Below, in pieces: positions 22,299-35,000 of a DNA stretch of 64,000 bases (the stretch's first letter is position 1; each line of letters starts with the position of its first letter). Under the pieces are notes generated by a model. It saw only the letters and a program-made list of their open reading frames with translations. It had not been told where the DNA came from and did not search any database. Source of the DNA: Neurospora crassa OR74A (Eukaryota; Ascomycota; Sordariomycetes; Sordariales; Sordariaceae); assembly GCF_000182925.2 (NCBI RefSeq), contig NC_026505.1, forward strand, positions 4,154,001 through 4,218,000. Reading direction: 5' to 3'. A program made the position numbers and the translations under genes.

Positions 22299-23357
22299 CT
22301 ACTGAGCATCCTTAGCTGGGATGAGGTTTCTCAAAGACAAGTCATACACCACATCCTCGACCTTCTTCACAGCGTACTTGACCGAGTCCACCCTCTTCCG
22401 CAGGATATCGTTCTTCAGATTGAGCATCTGGAACCCTCCGTGTAGATCCTTGATGAATCCACTGATCTGCACAGCCAGCTCTGTGTCGCCTAGTGTCACA
22501 GAGTTCATGGCGAGGCGGCTGAGGTCTTCAACGACCGAGATGAGAGCCAAGAGATACTCCTCGATGGTGATGTGGAAGGCGTCACGGTCCTTAAGGTTGA
22601 CCGGAACTAGAAAAAGGAGTTGATAGTGGTAAGCATCTGTCTCTCCAGTGCCCCGCGGTGCTTTCTGACAGCGGGAACCAATGAAACCATGGAAACGTAC
22701 CTTCGAATACGTGACCAACTTCCTCCAAAGTCAGGAGACGACCGACTTCACCAGGCTTGCTGTCGCTGCCCATACCGCCCAACCAAGCATGAAGGAGCAC
22801 CGTAGCGATGGCATCCTGAAGTGTGCGGCCCCACTTGTAGTTGTACCTTGGGGAGAGATCCGTCAGCTCATGGCCTCAAGTACGTGACAGGTGCTTATAC
22901 TCACTTGTAGTAAGGGTACTGTGAGGCAAACTGGGCTAGCCGAGTTGTTGTCTCCAGCTCCTTCTTGATACCACTTTCAACCTGAGAAAGAAGTGCGGGA
23001 TCTGAGTTGGCAAGTCAGCATCCCATTTCGAACTTTGAGAAATTCATCATCAGCATCATCGCAATGCCTCATCCCACAGATCCCAAGGTAGAGAACAGCC
23101 TGAGAAGGGTTCTCGAGGGTTTGGATAAACAATTTGACATGAGGTGTGATTGATTCCTGAGAAGGCAGCCCAGGTGCGGGGACCGTACATTTCGAACGAG
23201 GAGTGGAATGGATCTTGGTCAACACTCCCTGAGTATAAGAGACATTTTGATTGAGCTCCTCGATTATCTGCTCAAGATCTTTGCGAATACTGCTGTCCTT
23301 CTCGATGTTGTCTTTGAGCTGGTCGAAGAGCGCGGGGTCAATCATCGGCGGAGCCAT
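22299..23357 (-). CDS. TSN: Translin
   Basis: Translin binds single-stranded DNA and RNA as an octameric ring and, with TRAX, forms the C3PO nuclease. My model has four exons (23357-23189, 23001-22905, 22846-22701, 22606-22299) and gives 239 residues, close to the 228 of the animal protein. Landmarks are the N-terminal helix DPALFDQLKDNIEKD, HSTPRSKYPALLSQVE at the first junction, FASQYPYYKYNYKWGRTLQ, the glycine-rich WLGGMGSDSKPGEVGRLLTLEEVG, NLKDRDAFHITIEEYLLALI, and LRKRVDSVKYAVKKVEDVVYDL near the end. All junctions keep the frame. An upstream in-frame start at 23411 would add a hydrophobic leader not known in translins, so I chose 23357. Whether the TRAX partner exists cannot be told from this window. 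Confidence 0.94.
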
Positions 23358-25317
23358 CTTGAACAAGTTGCTGCGTCTTAGAAATGGTAAAATGATGTAA
23401 ATGAAAGGCAACTCAAGACGTGTGGTACTATGGGGTGATCGCGAATGACTTGGATTCGGTGCTGGTTGGTGGATGTGATGCGATGTTCAAATGGAGAAAA
23501 CCCCGTGCAGAACAGGAACTCTATGGTAAACTGCAGTGACATTTTTTTTTTTTTTTGCTGATTGCAATCTGGTTCAAATTCGGCAACTTGTTCGTTTGCA
23601 CGCGGTAAGAAAAAGAAAGAAAAAAAACCACACAAGGGAAAGACCGACCACGAGGTCAATACGGCATGACCTTGATCTTAGCAATACTAATTTTCGAGTT
23701 TCCTGGCTTCGCAAAGTGCTGTTGATGTTTATCTTGCAGTGAACACGAAGTTCATGACCACATACCAACATCAACTGCAGTCAATGACCGGTTTTCAACC
23801 CATTCCAAGGCTCAGCCGGGATGGCCTGTGCTTCAGCGTTACCTTCTCATTCAACCTATGATTCTATGAAATTGTGACTATCAAATATCTCTCCTTTTCA
23901 GCGAATCTGACGGACCTCCGATTGTTGCGAGAAACGATGGTGCAGGTCTGAGAGAAATGAATATCATGAAGTATAAGACCCACGTAATTGTAAAGAAAAA
24001 GAAGCAAAGGCAAAGTGGTCCACATGAAGACGGATGCTTCTATAAGAAGCAAGCCGAAGGAAGTCCTGGGCCGTCGCAAAGGGCAAATCCCACGGTCAGG
24101 TAGGTAGGAAGGTAGGTACTTTGACAAGGTACGTACGTGCGTAGGCAAGTGGGAAAGCACAGACCACAGGAACCTCAACCGCTCTTTCCACGATCCGGTA
24201 TCACTCCGGAACTCTTGGACAGCTACCGAAACCATCGGACATATGTACTTCTACTACCACTTCTTACGGTACGACGAGCCTCTATGCCGGAAGGCGGCGC
24301 GAATACCCTAAATGTACAACAAACAATAACCATCGGCTCCAAAGCCTAATATGTATTGATTGGTCAATGCCAAAGTTTCAGACGAGAGACAATACCCCTT
24401 GATCAATCGTCACCCGTAGATTTCTTGTTGGGAACAGTTGAGGCCGTCCACTCCATTGGATTCGCCGCACAAGCTTGAGGCGAACAGTTCAAGGTTGATG
24501 TACATCGATAGGTACTTTTACTTAGTATATCTCTTCACCTTTGTAAATCAATTCCATACATTGCTTCGCCGTCACAGCCGAGACCACAAGGCTTTCGTGT
24601 CATTGACGACCCATCTTTCTGGTGGACCTAAGAAGTCCATTGCCTGTGCGTCATGTATCGAGGCGTTCCATCTTTTTCGATGCAAAAAATTCTTCTATGG
24701 CTTCCTGTTCGACAAGGAGAAATTCCATGCCTCGGCACAACAACCCCTGGCCCAAGCTGTTGCGGGGGATCTGCTCCCCTGTAAATGCGGGGGGAGGAGA
24801 CACCCAGATGCCTTCTCAGCCAATTGACTGCAAGCTGAGTTCCGAAAATGGGCAACCTTGAATGCCTACATTTGTTGACGAACAGTGGCGTTCACGAGTA
24901 GGCAAGGTTCGCTTCGCTACCAGGCAACCTGTCCACTCACTCATACCGGTCCCTGTTCACACCTTTTGAGATGCTGAGGTACGCGGGAGTGGCAGCACTA
25001 GGGAACGGACTTATCTTCCGTCCCTTCTTGGGAGGGAGGTCCGAAAGGTTGTCCAAACAGCGGCTTCGAGTGAATGGTCACCTCTCGGTACGCTACTGCC
25101 GTGCTTCATCTATAGCCAGCTGTTCCCGTTGAGCCATCCCATTCACTTATCTTGTGGCGCTGGACTTTTGACACCTAGTGGCTCTGTCCTTCACTTACCT
25201 CCTTTCCGCCCTTCCCCGCCCCCGGACATATATAGACGAGAGGTGGTGCCGGTACTTGACCCCTTCTTCACAGACCGTTCTCAACAGAAAGCTCAGGAGA
25301 AAACCTCACCTCAAAAG
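23358..25317. other. Gene-poor region between divergent translin and ligase genes
   Basis: About 2 kb hold both promoters. The frame at 24438-24827 and overlapping ones show no known similarity. A T tract occurs at about 23542-23556. Repeated GTAGG/GTACG steps lie at 24098-24145. I call no gene. Confidence 0.5.
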
Positions 25318-27111
25318 ATGCCGCTCAAATCACGATGGGCCGTCGATGTTCCTCGGTGCTCCCTGCAACAATGGATCTTTGACTCGCCTTGCGGTCCTCT
25401 TCCAGACCGTCGTGCATATATCGATCCTGAGCAACCTGATACGAACTACCTCGACCTCAGCAGCTACCGACTCTTGGCCAAGCGCGTCGCCTTGGGCTTA
25501 CAACAAGCTGGTCTGAAAGAAGGCGACAGAGTGCTCCTCTTCTCTGGCAACAACATCTTCTTCCCTTCTATCTTCCTTGGCATCTTGATGGCCGGAGGCA
25601 TCTTCACAGGTGCCAATCCCAGTTTTGTGGCTCGAGAGCTGGCATACCAGCTTCGCGACAGTGAAGCCAGCTTCCTCGTCACGGCACAGGGCTCTCTTGA
25701 GACAGCTTTTCAGGCAGCTAAAGAGGCTGGCCTGCCGAGGGATCGCATTTTTGTTCTCGGCGGAGATACTCCTGCAGCACAAGAAGTAGTGCTATCTTCC
25801 AATCCTGGACCAGGGCTGAAGGGCCGGGTTGCGGGAGCTAGGCACTGGACAGAACTCCTTCAGGGAAATGCCAAAGAAGCCGAGAGTTGGAGCTGGAAAG
25901 AGCCAAAGGATCCGCAGACCACGACATGCTGTCTCAACTACAGCAGTGGGACCACTGGAGTTCCCAAGGGCGTTGAGATCAGTCATTATTGCTATGTCGC
26001 AAACGGAGTTCAGGTTATCCACCTCAACAACCTCAACCCCGACTGGGAGGAAAGGCAAAAGCGAGCGCGTGCCCTCTGCTTCCTGCCGCTTTACCATGCC
26101 TATGGCCAGACATACTTTGTCGCGAACATGCCGCGGGCCGGCATCCCCATCTACATCATGCCGAGCTTCGATTTCGTTAAGATGCTCGAGTATGTTCAGC
26201 GCTATCGGATTACCTCACTGACCTGCGTGCCACCAATTGTGGTCGCGTTGGCCAAGTCTCCTCTTACCAAAAAATACGATCTTTCAAGTGTCGAGGGATT
26301 GGGTTCTGGAGCCGCTCCGTTGGCAAAAGAGGTCTCGGACGAAGCGGAGAAGCTGTTCAATGGGAAATTTCGTCTTCGCCAGGGCTGGGGCATGACGGAA
26401 ACGACATGTACTTGTATGTCATGGGATCCTCTCAATAAGGAACCCAGCTCAGGCGTGGGCGAGATGATGCCCAACTGCTCTGGAAAGCTGATGTCACTAG
26501 ACGGAAAAGTCGAGATCACCAAGGCAGGGGAAAGAGGCGAGTTCTGGGTCACAGGCCCTAATTTGATGCGCGGTTATTGGCGAAAGCCTGAAGCGACAGC
26601 GGAAACCGTTGTCGTCGACGCAGATGGCACTCGCTGGCTCAAGACGGGCGATATTGCCTACTTCGATGCATACAAGCCTGGAGGTATTGTTCACATCGTC
26701 GACAGGTTGAAGGAGTTGATCAAGGTGAAGGGTAACCAGGTGGCGCCTGCTGAACTTGAAGGGCTGTTGCTCGAGCATCCTGAAGTAGCCGATGCCGCGG
26801 TGATCGGTGTGACGATCAACGGCGAGGAAGTTCCTCGAGCCTACATCGTTCGCCAGAATCCCAAGTCAAAGATTACTGGACAGGAGATTGCCGGCTGGAT
26901 GGCCGGCAAGGTGACTCGGTACAAACAGCTAAAGGGCGGCGTCGTTTTTACGGACAACATTCCGAAGAACCCGGTAAGTTCTGATTATATCTTTTGATGT
27001 TGCACGTACCTAGGCGCTAATGCGTAACTCGTACAGTCTGGCAAGATTCTGCGTAGGCAGCTGCGTGATCGCGCGGACAAAGAAGTCGGAGAATTTAAAT
27101 CGAAGCTCTAA
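25318..27111 (+). CDS. 4-coumarate-CoA-ligase-like acyl-CoA synthetase with peroxisomal signal SKL
   Basis: This ANL-superfamily enzyme activates a carboxylic acid with ATP to an acyl-adenylate, then to an acyl-CoA thioester. Exons 25318-26973 and 27037-27111 give 576 residues. Motifs are the phosphate-binding loop YSSGTTGVPKG (208-218), GWGMTETT (356-363), TGD (443-445), the hinge region VDRLKELIKVKGNQVAPAE (461-479), and PKNPSGKIL with the adenylation lysine at about 555. The chain ends in SKL, a canonical PTS1, so the enzyme should be peroxisomal. It probably acts in fatty-acid or aromatic side-chain beta-oxidation; the substrate is unknown. Both the lysine and SKL lie in the short second exon. 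The frame is open upstream to 25129, but the ATG at 25318 (AAAAGATG context) fits family length best. Confidence 0.92.
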
Positions 27112-27786
27112 GACAGGAGTAGACTGGTTCCACAACACTTACCTTTACTTCATGGCCGAGGATATGGGAAGATGAAGGAAACAGGTGGAAGCAATGGGTA
27201 GAGAAACTTGCCATATTTGGCAACATACATACCTTTGAAGGAGAATGGTTTTCTAAGTGAATACCCGGTGGAATGCATCCATAGAGTTGAGGTTATCTGC
27301 CAGAAATCGGGATACAAGAAGAGTGTCGGTGAGATACCACGGATCATAGGTAGCTATGCAGCGGAAACTGAGTGGGCTTGATGGATGAATTGAACGGAGG
27401 GTCGCAAACTCCTAAGCAAGGTGTGTGGGACGAATTTGTGAAAGAAGGAGTAAGTGGGTTGGTTCTTCCCCTGGTCCTTGATGCTTGCAATAGGCAAGTG
27501 CTCTCAAGCACCTTCCTCGAGATGGGCAGAGCAAGAGTACCTTGCTGCCGCCCCCACACCACGAGTGCAGTCATAGTCCGACCTTCGACTTCATTTTCCT
27601 CCACTCCGTTCTCACTTCTCGCTGCTAGTTGAAAGAAGCAACACATGGACTCTACGAACTTGTGTCCCCCGTCAAGTCAAACCATTACCTATCTACTTCT
27701 AGCGGGGCGCATCCTGGCCAGGTCCATATGCTGGAAGCTGAATACCTATTTGCAACTCTCCGGCGCCTCTACCGCGAACACTGACC
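27112..27786. other. Intergenic region and promoter of the MEIOB-like gene
   Basis: Frames here (for example 27344-27646 minus and 27372-27632 plus) overlap in antisense and resemble nothing known. I see no repeat or RNA gene. Confidence 0.5.
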
Positions 27787-29968
27787 ATGGTCATTCCACC
27801 CATTCAATCTTTCTATCAAAAGGCATCTCCTGCCTCTTCCGCCTTCTCCCAGACACTCCCAGGAACAACCATATCCAATCATGCAGACATGAGCCGAGCG
27901 CCATTGACAGAAACATGGAAGCCACAAGGCAGTTATGCCAGAGTCAACATTTCCGAACTTCAGCCAGGACGAGGCAAGGTCCGATTCATGGGGAGAATTG
28001 TCAATATATGCCCGGCCAAGCCTGACCATCAGCCCAGAGCCCTTTCCTCTCTTCCCTCTGGATTCCATTTCATGGTGGTTAAAGACGATACTGGAGTAGT
28101 TGCCGTGAGTTCAACATCCTTAGCCTTTTCATCTTCGTCTGAAACAAATCTCCGGACATCTAGCTCACACCAAAGAAAATCCAGATAAAACTTCTCGGCA
28201 CGCAATCCGACCTTATCAACCTCCACCTCGGGAACCTGGTCACAGTATGGACCGGCTTTGTGGCCGAATACTCAACGGCAGCTACTATCCAAGTCCCTTT
28301 CGTGTCGATGATTATTCCTGTTCACCCAGGCCCGGCTTCGCAATCATGCATCAAGTTCCACCAAAATGGAATGAACCCAGAGGAGACGGGTCTGTGTCGA
28401 ATCCCTCTGGAATATAACACTAGTTCTGCGTCCTCTCAGATGCCGGGACTGATAAGCCTCAGAGCCTTCATGAAAGGCACTCATACCAAGGGGAAGCACG
28501 AGGATGATATCCTGACAAATATCCTTGTCTGTGTCTCAAGCATTGGCCCTCGCAAGACCATCAAGGCCAACAATAAACCAAGCACTCTGGAACTGGTCGA
28601 GGTTCATGTCTGTGATGAAACAGATCATTGTGTTCTCAAACTTTGGAGTGACCAGATTGTCTCGGCACGCGAATGGACCGCTGGACAGACCATCCTACTA
28701 ATTACCAATCCAAAACTCTACCCTCGAAAGAAGGGCAACGAAAACCCAGGACTGGGGGTTGCCCTGAACTCGATAGTGGATGTGGACCCCGACTTTCCAG
28801 ATGCTCATTGGCTTCGACGAATGGCTGAAGCTCAAAGAAAGAGAGAGCGGGCACACACGCCGTTCCCCGTTGGTGTATGGGATGTCGAACAAGCTATCAA
28901 CGGCCCGAACAGGGTACTCTATACCTTGGCAGACGTGGATGAGAGGGTTAGAGAGGACGCCAGCGTTGTGTTTACCGGGAAACTCAACGTCCTCATCCTT
29001 GGTGTCAGTATCTGCGAGAGCCAGAGACAGAACAGACTTTGTTGTTTCGAATGGTGAGTCAGTTTACCGTAACTAGCCTGTACGGTACTTCACACAAGAC
29101 TGCCTTTCTCCCATCGCTCATCTTTACCCCTCTACCTACGGACCGTATCATGTATAAGGTCTGGAACCAGGCCTTACTCACAGAAACATCGCCGGTGTGC
29201 GAGGTACCCGTGGTACAGCTTTTGTAGGTCGCTGCTGGAGCATGGTGGTTCGTTCCCCCAAGTTTCCTGGGCGACTGAGCTTCTTGTTGTTTTTGTCGCC
29301 TTCATTGATGGTTGAAAAGAGCCCCGCCACGTCCTCCGTATTTTTCTCTTTCATTCCCACTTGCTTTCGAACGAAGTTCGTATCTTGATCGTTGCCCGAA
29401 GACGCAGCGATTCCCATCGCAGGTCGCCAGTGCAGCTGGTGCAGAATAGCATGCCTCTTGTTTCCTTTCTTGGCGAGAAAAAAAGACTAGTTACTGAAAA
29501 CTGACATTGCCTATCTCTAGTTGCAACTTTCCACTTTACTCCAACCAGTCCTCCGCGACGTGCAAGAACTGCCACAAAGACTGCGAACTGACCATTAACC
29601 CCCGTGTAATCGGACCTGTCGCGGACGAAACAGGATGCGTCACCCCGTGCAAGTTGGTCTGGAGCGACAGAGCATGGTCTGAGTTGCTCAGAGGTGGTCG
29701 TCGCATCTGTTTTGACGGCGAGCATGGAACAGCGACTGAATCATTGCCGAATAACGATGTCTCTGACCTTGCTACTTCACATGAAGACAATCACGATGCT
29801 TACTATGCTGTGCCTCAATCTCATCAACATGTCTGGAAGGACCTGATCAAAGTCGACCCATTGGAACTTAGAGATTTGGAAGAACGGCTGTTGTACTCCC
29901 GTGTTACCTTGACGTTTGGGTGGTCTGCGGGGGTCAAGCGGCTCTGTGTGTTGGGCGTGGAATGGTGA
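27787..29968 (+). CDS. OB-fold protein resembling MEIOB / RPA1 family
   Basis: My model joins 27787-28104, 28185-29053 and 29521-29968, giving 544 residues; a second in-frame ATG at 27889 would give 510. The layout suggests successive OB folds: an N-terminal one around GKVRFMGRIVNI and FMVVKDDTGVVAIKLLG, a central one around LVEVHVCDETDHCVLKLWSD, then NSIVDVDPDFPDAHWLRRM. Next comes a cysteine cluster (LCCFECC, then CKNC after about 14 residues), followed by a C-terminal segment with CKLVWSDRAWSELL and YSRVTLTFGWSAG. This order and several local patterns recall animal MEIOB, an RPA1-related ssDNA-binding protein needed for meiotic recombination. RPA1-like or another OB protein is the main alternative. 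The last intron (467 nt) is unusually long and falls inside the cysteine cluster, so an exon may be missing there. Confidence 0.65.
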
Positions 29969-30462
29969 AGATGTTCGAGAAAACGGGCGTTGGTGACTCC
30001 AATGGTTGATATGTTACCGCTTGATGGACGTGGAATGATAGTACCTGAGGAGGAAAAGTAATTGTCAAGGATGAGAATGTTGAGTCAAGTATGACAAGAT
30101 GTTGTGGTTTATGTGGTAGGAGTTTGTATCACGGTCAACAACCACCACAGTAGTACCGTACACCAATCACCAAGGTCGAGCAAAACCACACATGTAAGAA
30201 CGGTGTTCATTATTGTACCTTTCAAGGCATCTAGCAAAGATCAAGCTACTAACTATGATCTTCTTTTCTAATTTCCCTCCTGGCAGCATATCACCCGCTC
30301 TTAACCATTTTCTCAAAATTTCCCATTAACGCTGTGCTGTTGCAAACAGCGACTCTCAGGCTGGCTCGCATTATCCCAAAATCCCTCCATCTAAAAGCTC
30401 AGATCTCAAAATCCTCCACTCAAGAATGTGCTTGCAGCCGTGTATGATTGACGTTTGACAGC
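29969..30462. other. Convergent intergenic region
   Basis: This lies between the 3' ends of the MEIOB-like gene and INO1. It should contain both untranslated regions; nothing else is visible. Confidence 0.6.
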
Positions 30463-32076
30463 CTAAAAGAGCTTGTGCTCAAGGGTCATGTCAGACTCAG
30501 GTTCGAGACCGACGCAAGCGCGGAAAATGTTAGTAAGGGCAGCACGCTGCTTGGCAAGCGCGTTAACGACGGGAGTGCCGGGGGGAGTGAGGGGGGCCTT
30601 GAGCATGTAGCTGAGGACGCTCAGGACGCTGTGGAAGTGCTTGAAGTCCTTCTCGGCAGCGGCGCCGGCCTCAGCAGCCTTCCACTGGATGCGGGTCATG
30701 ATCTCGGTGATGACGACGAGATCGATGATCAGGGGCGAGGCAAGGAGGGAGTCCTCGCACACGTTGAAGAGCGAGATGGTCTGGTGACCGCCGCAGAAGA
30801 TCTCGGCGTAGTACTCGTCAAGGGCGCGCTTGTCGTCGCCGACGGCGGGCATGTACTTGATCACAACGGTGTGATCGGGGTGCTCGCCCTCCTTGTACAG
30901 GACGCTGTTGGCGGCCACCATGTCGTCGACCACGTTGGACTTGGAAATTTCCTTGGAGCGGAACTGCTTCTGCGAGGAAAGGTTGTAGCCGTCGTTGTTG
31001 CCCAGGTGGTTGTAGGACGCAATCGAGGTCAGCTTGATACCGGCATTGATGAGGAAGTCGGTCAGGGCAGACTTCATCTTGGTCTGACCGGACTTGAAGT
31101 CGTCTCCGCCGATGAAGGCACCGTGTCTCTCGGCAAGCTCGATGGCGCCGGGGACGAAGGTGTTCTGGGGGGAGCCGTTGATGAAGGGAGTACTCTCGAG
31201 AATGCAGGCAACGGCGAAGATGGTGGAAGGGGAGACCTCCTCGTGGCCGGCCTCAATGGACTTGAGGAGGTTGTCAGCGGTGTCGTTGACGCCGTCAATC
31301 AAGTCGGCGTAACGCTCGGTGTTGGCAGTCCAGAGGACAATAATTTTGTCGAGGCCGTTGGCGGCCTTGAACTCGCGAATGTCCTTGCGGATCTGCTCAA
31401 CGTGCTCCATGGAGGCCTTGGAGCCGGGGAGAACGTTGTCGGCACGGTTCTCCTGGTTGGCAGCAATGAAGTCGGGGTAGTAGATGGAGGGCAGGGGGAC
31501 CATCTTGGACATCTCCTCGCGAACAAGCTCCTTCATGGTAGGCTGAAGGACTTTGGCGCGATCCATGGCCTTGTCGAGGGGCATGCCGGAGATATCCCAG
31601 CCGCCAATGACGAGATCGTTGGGGTGAACCATGGGAAGGACGTTGTGGAAGGGAACGTTGACATCCTTGCCCTTGGCGTCGATGCCGAGCTTGATGGTGG
31701 AACCCATGATGACGGAGCCGTAGTAGTTGGCCTCCTGGGTACCCTCCTTGGTAGCCCAGCTGTACTTGTGCTTGTTGGCCAGGATGCCGGCGGTCACGGT
31801 GGTGCCATTGTTGCCACCCCAGCCGACCAGCATCAGACCGGTCTTGGGGACTTTTCTGTCGACCTTGAAGTCGTAGACAGTCTCCTTGGGGACGGCGACA
31901 TAGTTGTCGCCCTCGACAGTGCACAGGGTGGTGCGGTAGGTGTACTTGGAGCGGATCTCCTCGTCGGTGTAGACTACGTTGGGGGAGTTGACAACGAAAG
32001 TCTTGGGGGTGGTGTTGATATGTCCATCACCGTTGGCATGAGCGCCGTTGGTGCCGTTGATACCGTTGGTAGTCAT
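30463..32076 (-). CDS. ino1: Inositol-3-phosphate synthase
   Basis: This cytosolic enzyme converts glucose 6-phosphate to inositol 3-phosphate with bound NAD, the committed step of inositol and hence phosphatidylinositol synthesis. It is a single uninterrupted frame of 537 residues, the normal length. Key features are the NAD-binding GWGGNNGTT (85-93), the central LWTANTERY (248-256), [13 protein letters not shown] (324-336), [12 protein letters not shown] (356-367), SNVVDDMV (380-387) and a conserved C-terminal half ending EHKLF. The start ATG at 32076 is followed by a low-complexity Asn/Gly leader ([15 protein letters not shown]), common in fungal versions. In yeast the gene is repressed by inositol; I could not identify a matching operator upstream. 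The strong codon bias creates a long antisense frame over the whole gene, which I reject. Confidence 0.97.
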   Translation of the reverse strand: MTTNGINGTNGAHANGDGHINTTPKTFVVNSPNVVYTDEEIRSKYTYRTTLCTVEGDNYVAVPKETVYDFKVDRKVPKTGLMLVGWGGNNGTTVTAGILANKHKYSWATKEGTQEANYYGSVIMGSTIKLGIDAKGKDVNVPFHNVLPMVHPNDLVIGGWDISGMPLDKAMDRAKVLQPTMKELVREEMSKMVPLPSIYYPDFIAANQENRADNVLPGSKASMEHVEQIRKDIREFKAANGLDKIIVLWTANTERYADLIDGVNDTADNLLKSIEAGHEEVSPSTIFAVACILESTPFINGSPQNTFVPGAIELAERHGAFIGGDDFKSGQTKMKSALTDFLINAGIKLTSIASYNHLGNNDGYNLSSQKQFRSKEISKSNVVDDMVAANSVLYKEGEHPDHTVVIKYMPAVGDDKRALDEYYAEIFCGGHQTISLFNVCEDSLLASPLIIDLVVITEIMTRIQWKAAEAGAAAEKDFKHFHSVLSVLSYMLKAPLTPPGTPVVNALAKQRAALTNIFRACVGLEPESDMTLEHKLF

Positions 32077-35000
32077 GTTGACGGTAAAGGTGGTTGTTCA
32101 GGTGCAGGTAAGTGGTTGGTTGGCTATCTTGGCTGTTGACGGTCTTTTATGGGGTAAAGACCGAGTCCGCTGAACTTCCGGGCGAGGCAGAACAACGGGC
32201 TCCTGCGTACGGGTGATGGACTCTGATAATTTATATTAGTGAAAGATCTAAAGATTGTGATATTTTCTTACGGCCGCCAGTGGCACAAAGCGCAGAGCCG
32301 CAAGGGCTGTGACTGGGCTAGGGAATATGGGACGACCTCAAACACATTTCCCCCGACCCTTCACTCACACCAACCCGCGTGGTGAAGGGTCAACAAGCGA
32401 GGGCTTGAAAACGCAACAGAAGGGCGGTCGTAGGGATGGCAGGAACATGCAAGCGGCGGCAGAAACCTGGAAACCGTCGACTTACGAGTTGAGTAGGTTG
32501 GAAAACGTTTTGGCGGATGATGGGATCGCGGCTCGGGAGCGCGATCAGATGGTTAGTTGCTTTAAGGGGGGGGAGTGCGAGATTGTGACCGGGATGGATC
32601 TTTCTGAAGACGATGGGGGATCGAAACAAAAGAACAATCAGAGACGTTGGTTGACGAGCCTTCTTTATATACCTGGGGACCCGACAAACAGGCCAAGGGC
32701 GCCCGCAAGGGACATGGCGGGAGATGTACCTCATTAGCCTCTCGTGAGGTGGTTCCGATGTGGATGCACGTCTGCCCTGGAGATTGTTGGAGCTCCATTT
32801 CCCATGCACCACGCGCGCGGCGGCCGGGCGGCGGGCGGTCAAGGGGGGAGACGGGACTCTGGGGCGTCCGAGATCGCGCGCCAGGGCACCTAGAGGTATA
32901 CAATTGGGGGTAGACTACCATACAAGTTGGTACATACAGGGATCTCGCAGCCATTGTCCAAGCTCCGGGGTTTTCGGGCTCTAGACTTGCCCGCCCGTAG
33001 GTGGCATCTGCCTGTCCGGTCCGGGGCAGAGGACATTGGCATTTCAGATTGCAAAGTCGAATCATATGTTTATTTCACGATATGTTGGGACTCTGCTAGT
33101 GATACGACCCCGTGCCACGACCAATGGCAAACGCCCATCGCCGATATCCCCAAGAAATACACAGTACATAATAACGTCAAAAGAGAGAATGTGATTTACC
33201 CCGGGATGGTTCTTTGATCTCGCATTCCCTGGTCGATTCGTTCACCTTTCAATGGCTCCTCAACAGTTCCCCCCAGCTGGGGGGACTTGGTATCGGAATC
33301 AGATGGAAAAGACAATCGCTCGCGTGCAGGCATAGCTACCTACGTACGCAAGCACGAGCACAAAAACCTCAACACGCATGCACATCCTGATCCTGTCTGA
33401 AGCCGCTGTCTGCCCTTTCGGCGACCGAATCGACAGGCGCCGGTTAAAGTTGCCCCCTGTGAGAGACAAGGTCTGTACAACGCTTTCCGATAGAAGGGCG
33501 AATATTCGGGGTTTCCAACAAATTCTTTAGTCAAATGTTCACCCGCACCCGACAGGGCCATCGTGCCACGGCGCGTCGGTTGTGAGGTTGGACTGTCGGG
33601 GGAGGTTGGGGACAATGTGATGTGGGGTGCCGGGTCTTCCACCCACCCGGTCCGGACACGGAAACCCCTGAACCATCTTGCACTGGGGACATCCAGACGG
33701 GACTCGCCAGACAGCGGGCAACGCCAAGCCTGCCGATTTGCCCACTCGATAACGGACAGATTCGGGTGCCGAGCCCGATAAGGAGGTACCTGTGACTAGG
33801 TACACACACTACCAGTAGAGGTAGCGTCCCGGTCCTAACGGCAACATGAAGGGCGGTCTGTCGATTTTTGTCTCTTCTTGCACATCCCGCGTCTCGAGCT
33901 CGACATTGGTCCGTCATCGAAAGTGCATTGCATCAGCAACTATTGTGAGCCGGTGTTCGCTTGTCGTAGGTTGACATCGAACCGCAAACTGCACTGCGGC
34001 TGTCTCGCAGCTGCTAGTTTCTGCTCTTACCGTGAGTCATTAACGCCATTGTTGATCAATCCCTGGACATGTTGTCGTGGCAGCACCCGAAGATATCTGG
34101 ATTTCTGTAATCCTGTCTCTCGTCTGCAGGCAGAGGGCGCAGAACCAGAGAAAGGGTGGCCAGAAGCGAGCTCATTGTTAACAAACCCCCACGGTCGTAC
34201 GTATCATGGCGAACAAGAACCATGCTCCAGCTGGGCTCAAGCATATGTGAATAGTCATCTGCTCACAGGCCAACAAACGCAACTTGTACGGTTGCTGTAA
34301 TCATGATAGGGCTTCGGCACCTTGGCTCATGAGATCCTGCACAAAGTACCACACCATCACTGCAATGAAAAGCTTTGCCCCGACTGGCATCGTGGAACAC
34401 AAGGTGTTGAAAGTTCTCAAATTTTATTAGTATTGTTATTGTTATTTTTACTTCTTACTTATATGTTTCCCCCCCCCCTGGCTCGAGGCCCGTCCCACCC
34501 ACGTCATGCAGCTTCAATTGACAGCGCAAAGTTGCATCATGACGGCAACGGATGGTCCCCATTGGGAACACTTTTCGAACTGATAGGTAACCCCAACAAC
34601 ATCCACCTGCATGATGAAGGTTACTTTCGGATTCCATGCATCCTGTCCTTTTTGCTTTCACCAGTCTAAAAAAAGGGGTAGGTTTGGTGTCTTTTTGTTG
34701 TTCAAAATGCTTCCAGCATAATCCTCCCAGAAGCCCGAAGCAACATTGTATTTTTCCTGGCGAATTAATGGCTTTTCTTTTACGGTCTTTCTTCCAAGAA
34801 GTGGCCATCGCCATCGAACTAAGTCGCTCTCAGTATCTGTCGAGAATTTGTTAGCTACGCAACAAAGAACCGACTTGTGGGATCTGGAACTCGCTACCGG
34901 GGAGCACACGGACACGACGCACTCGCACACACATCAGGAAATGTCCTACGAAGATCAAGGGTCCTTTGTTACACGGAAAAGACGACATATCCACCTCAAC

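Noticed and set aside
30448-32139. 563-codon open frame on the plus strand
   Set aside because: It lies exactly antisense to INO1 and is rich in Val, Gly, Leu and Asp, as expected when codon-biased, GC3-rich coding DNA is read on the other strand in register.
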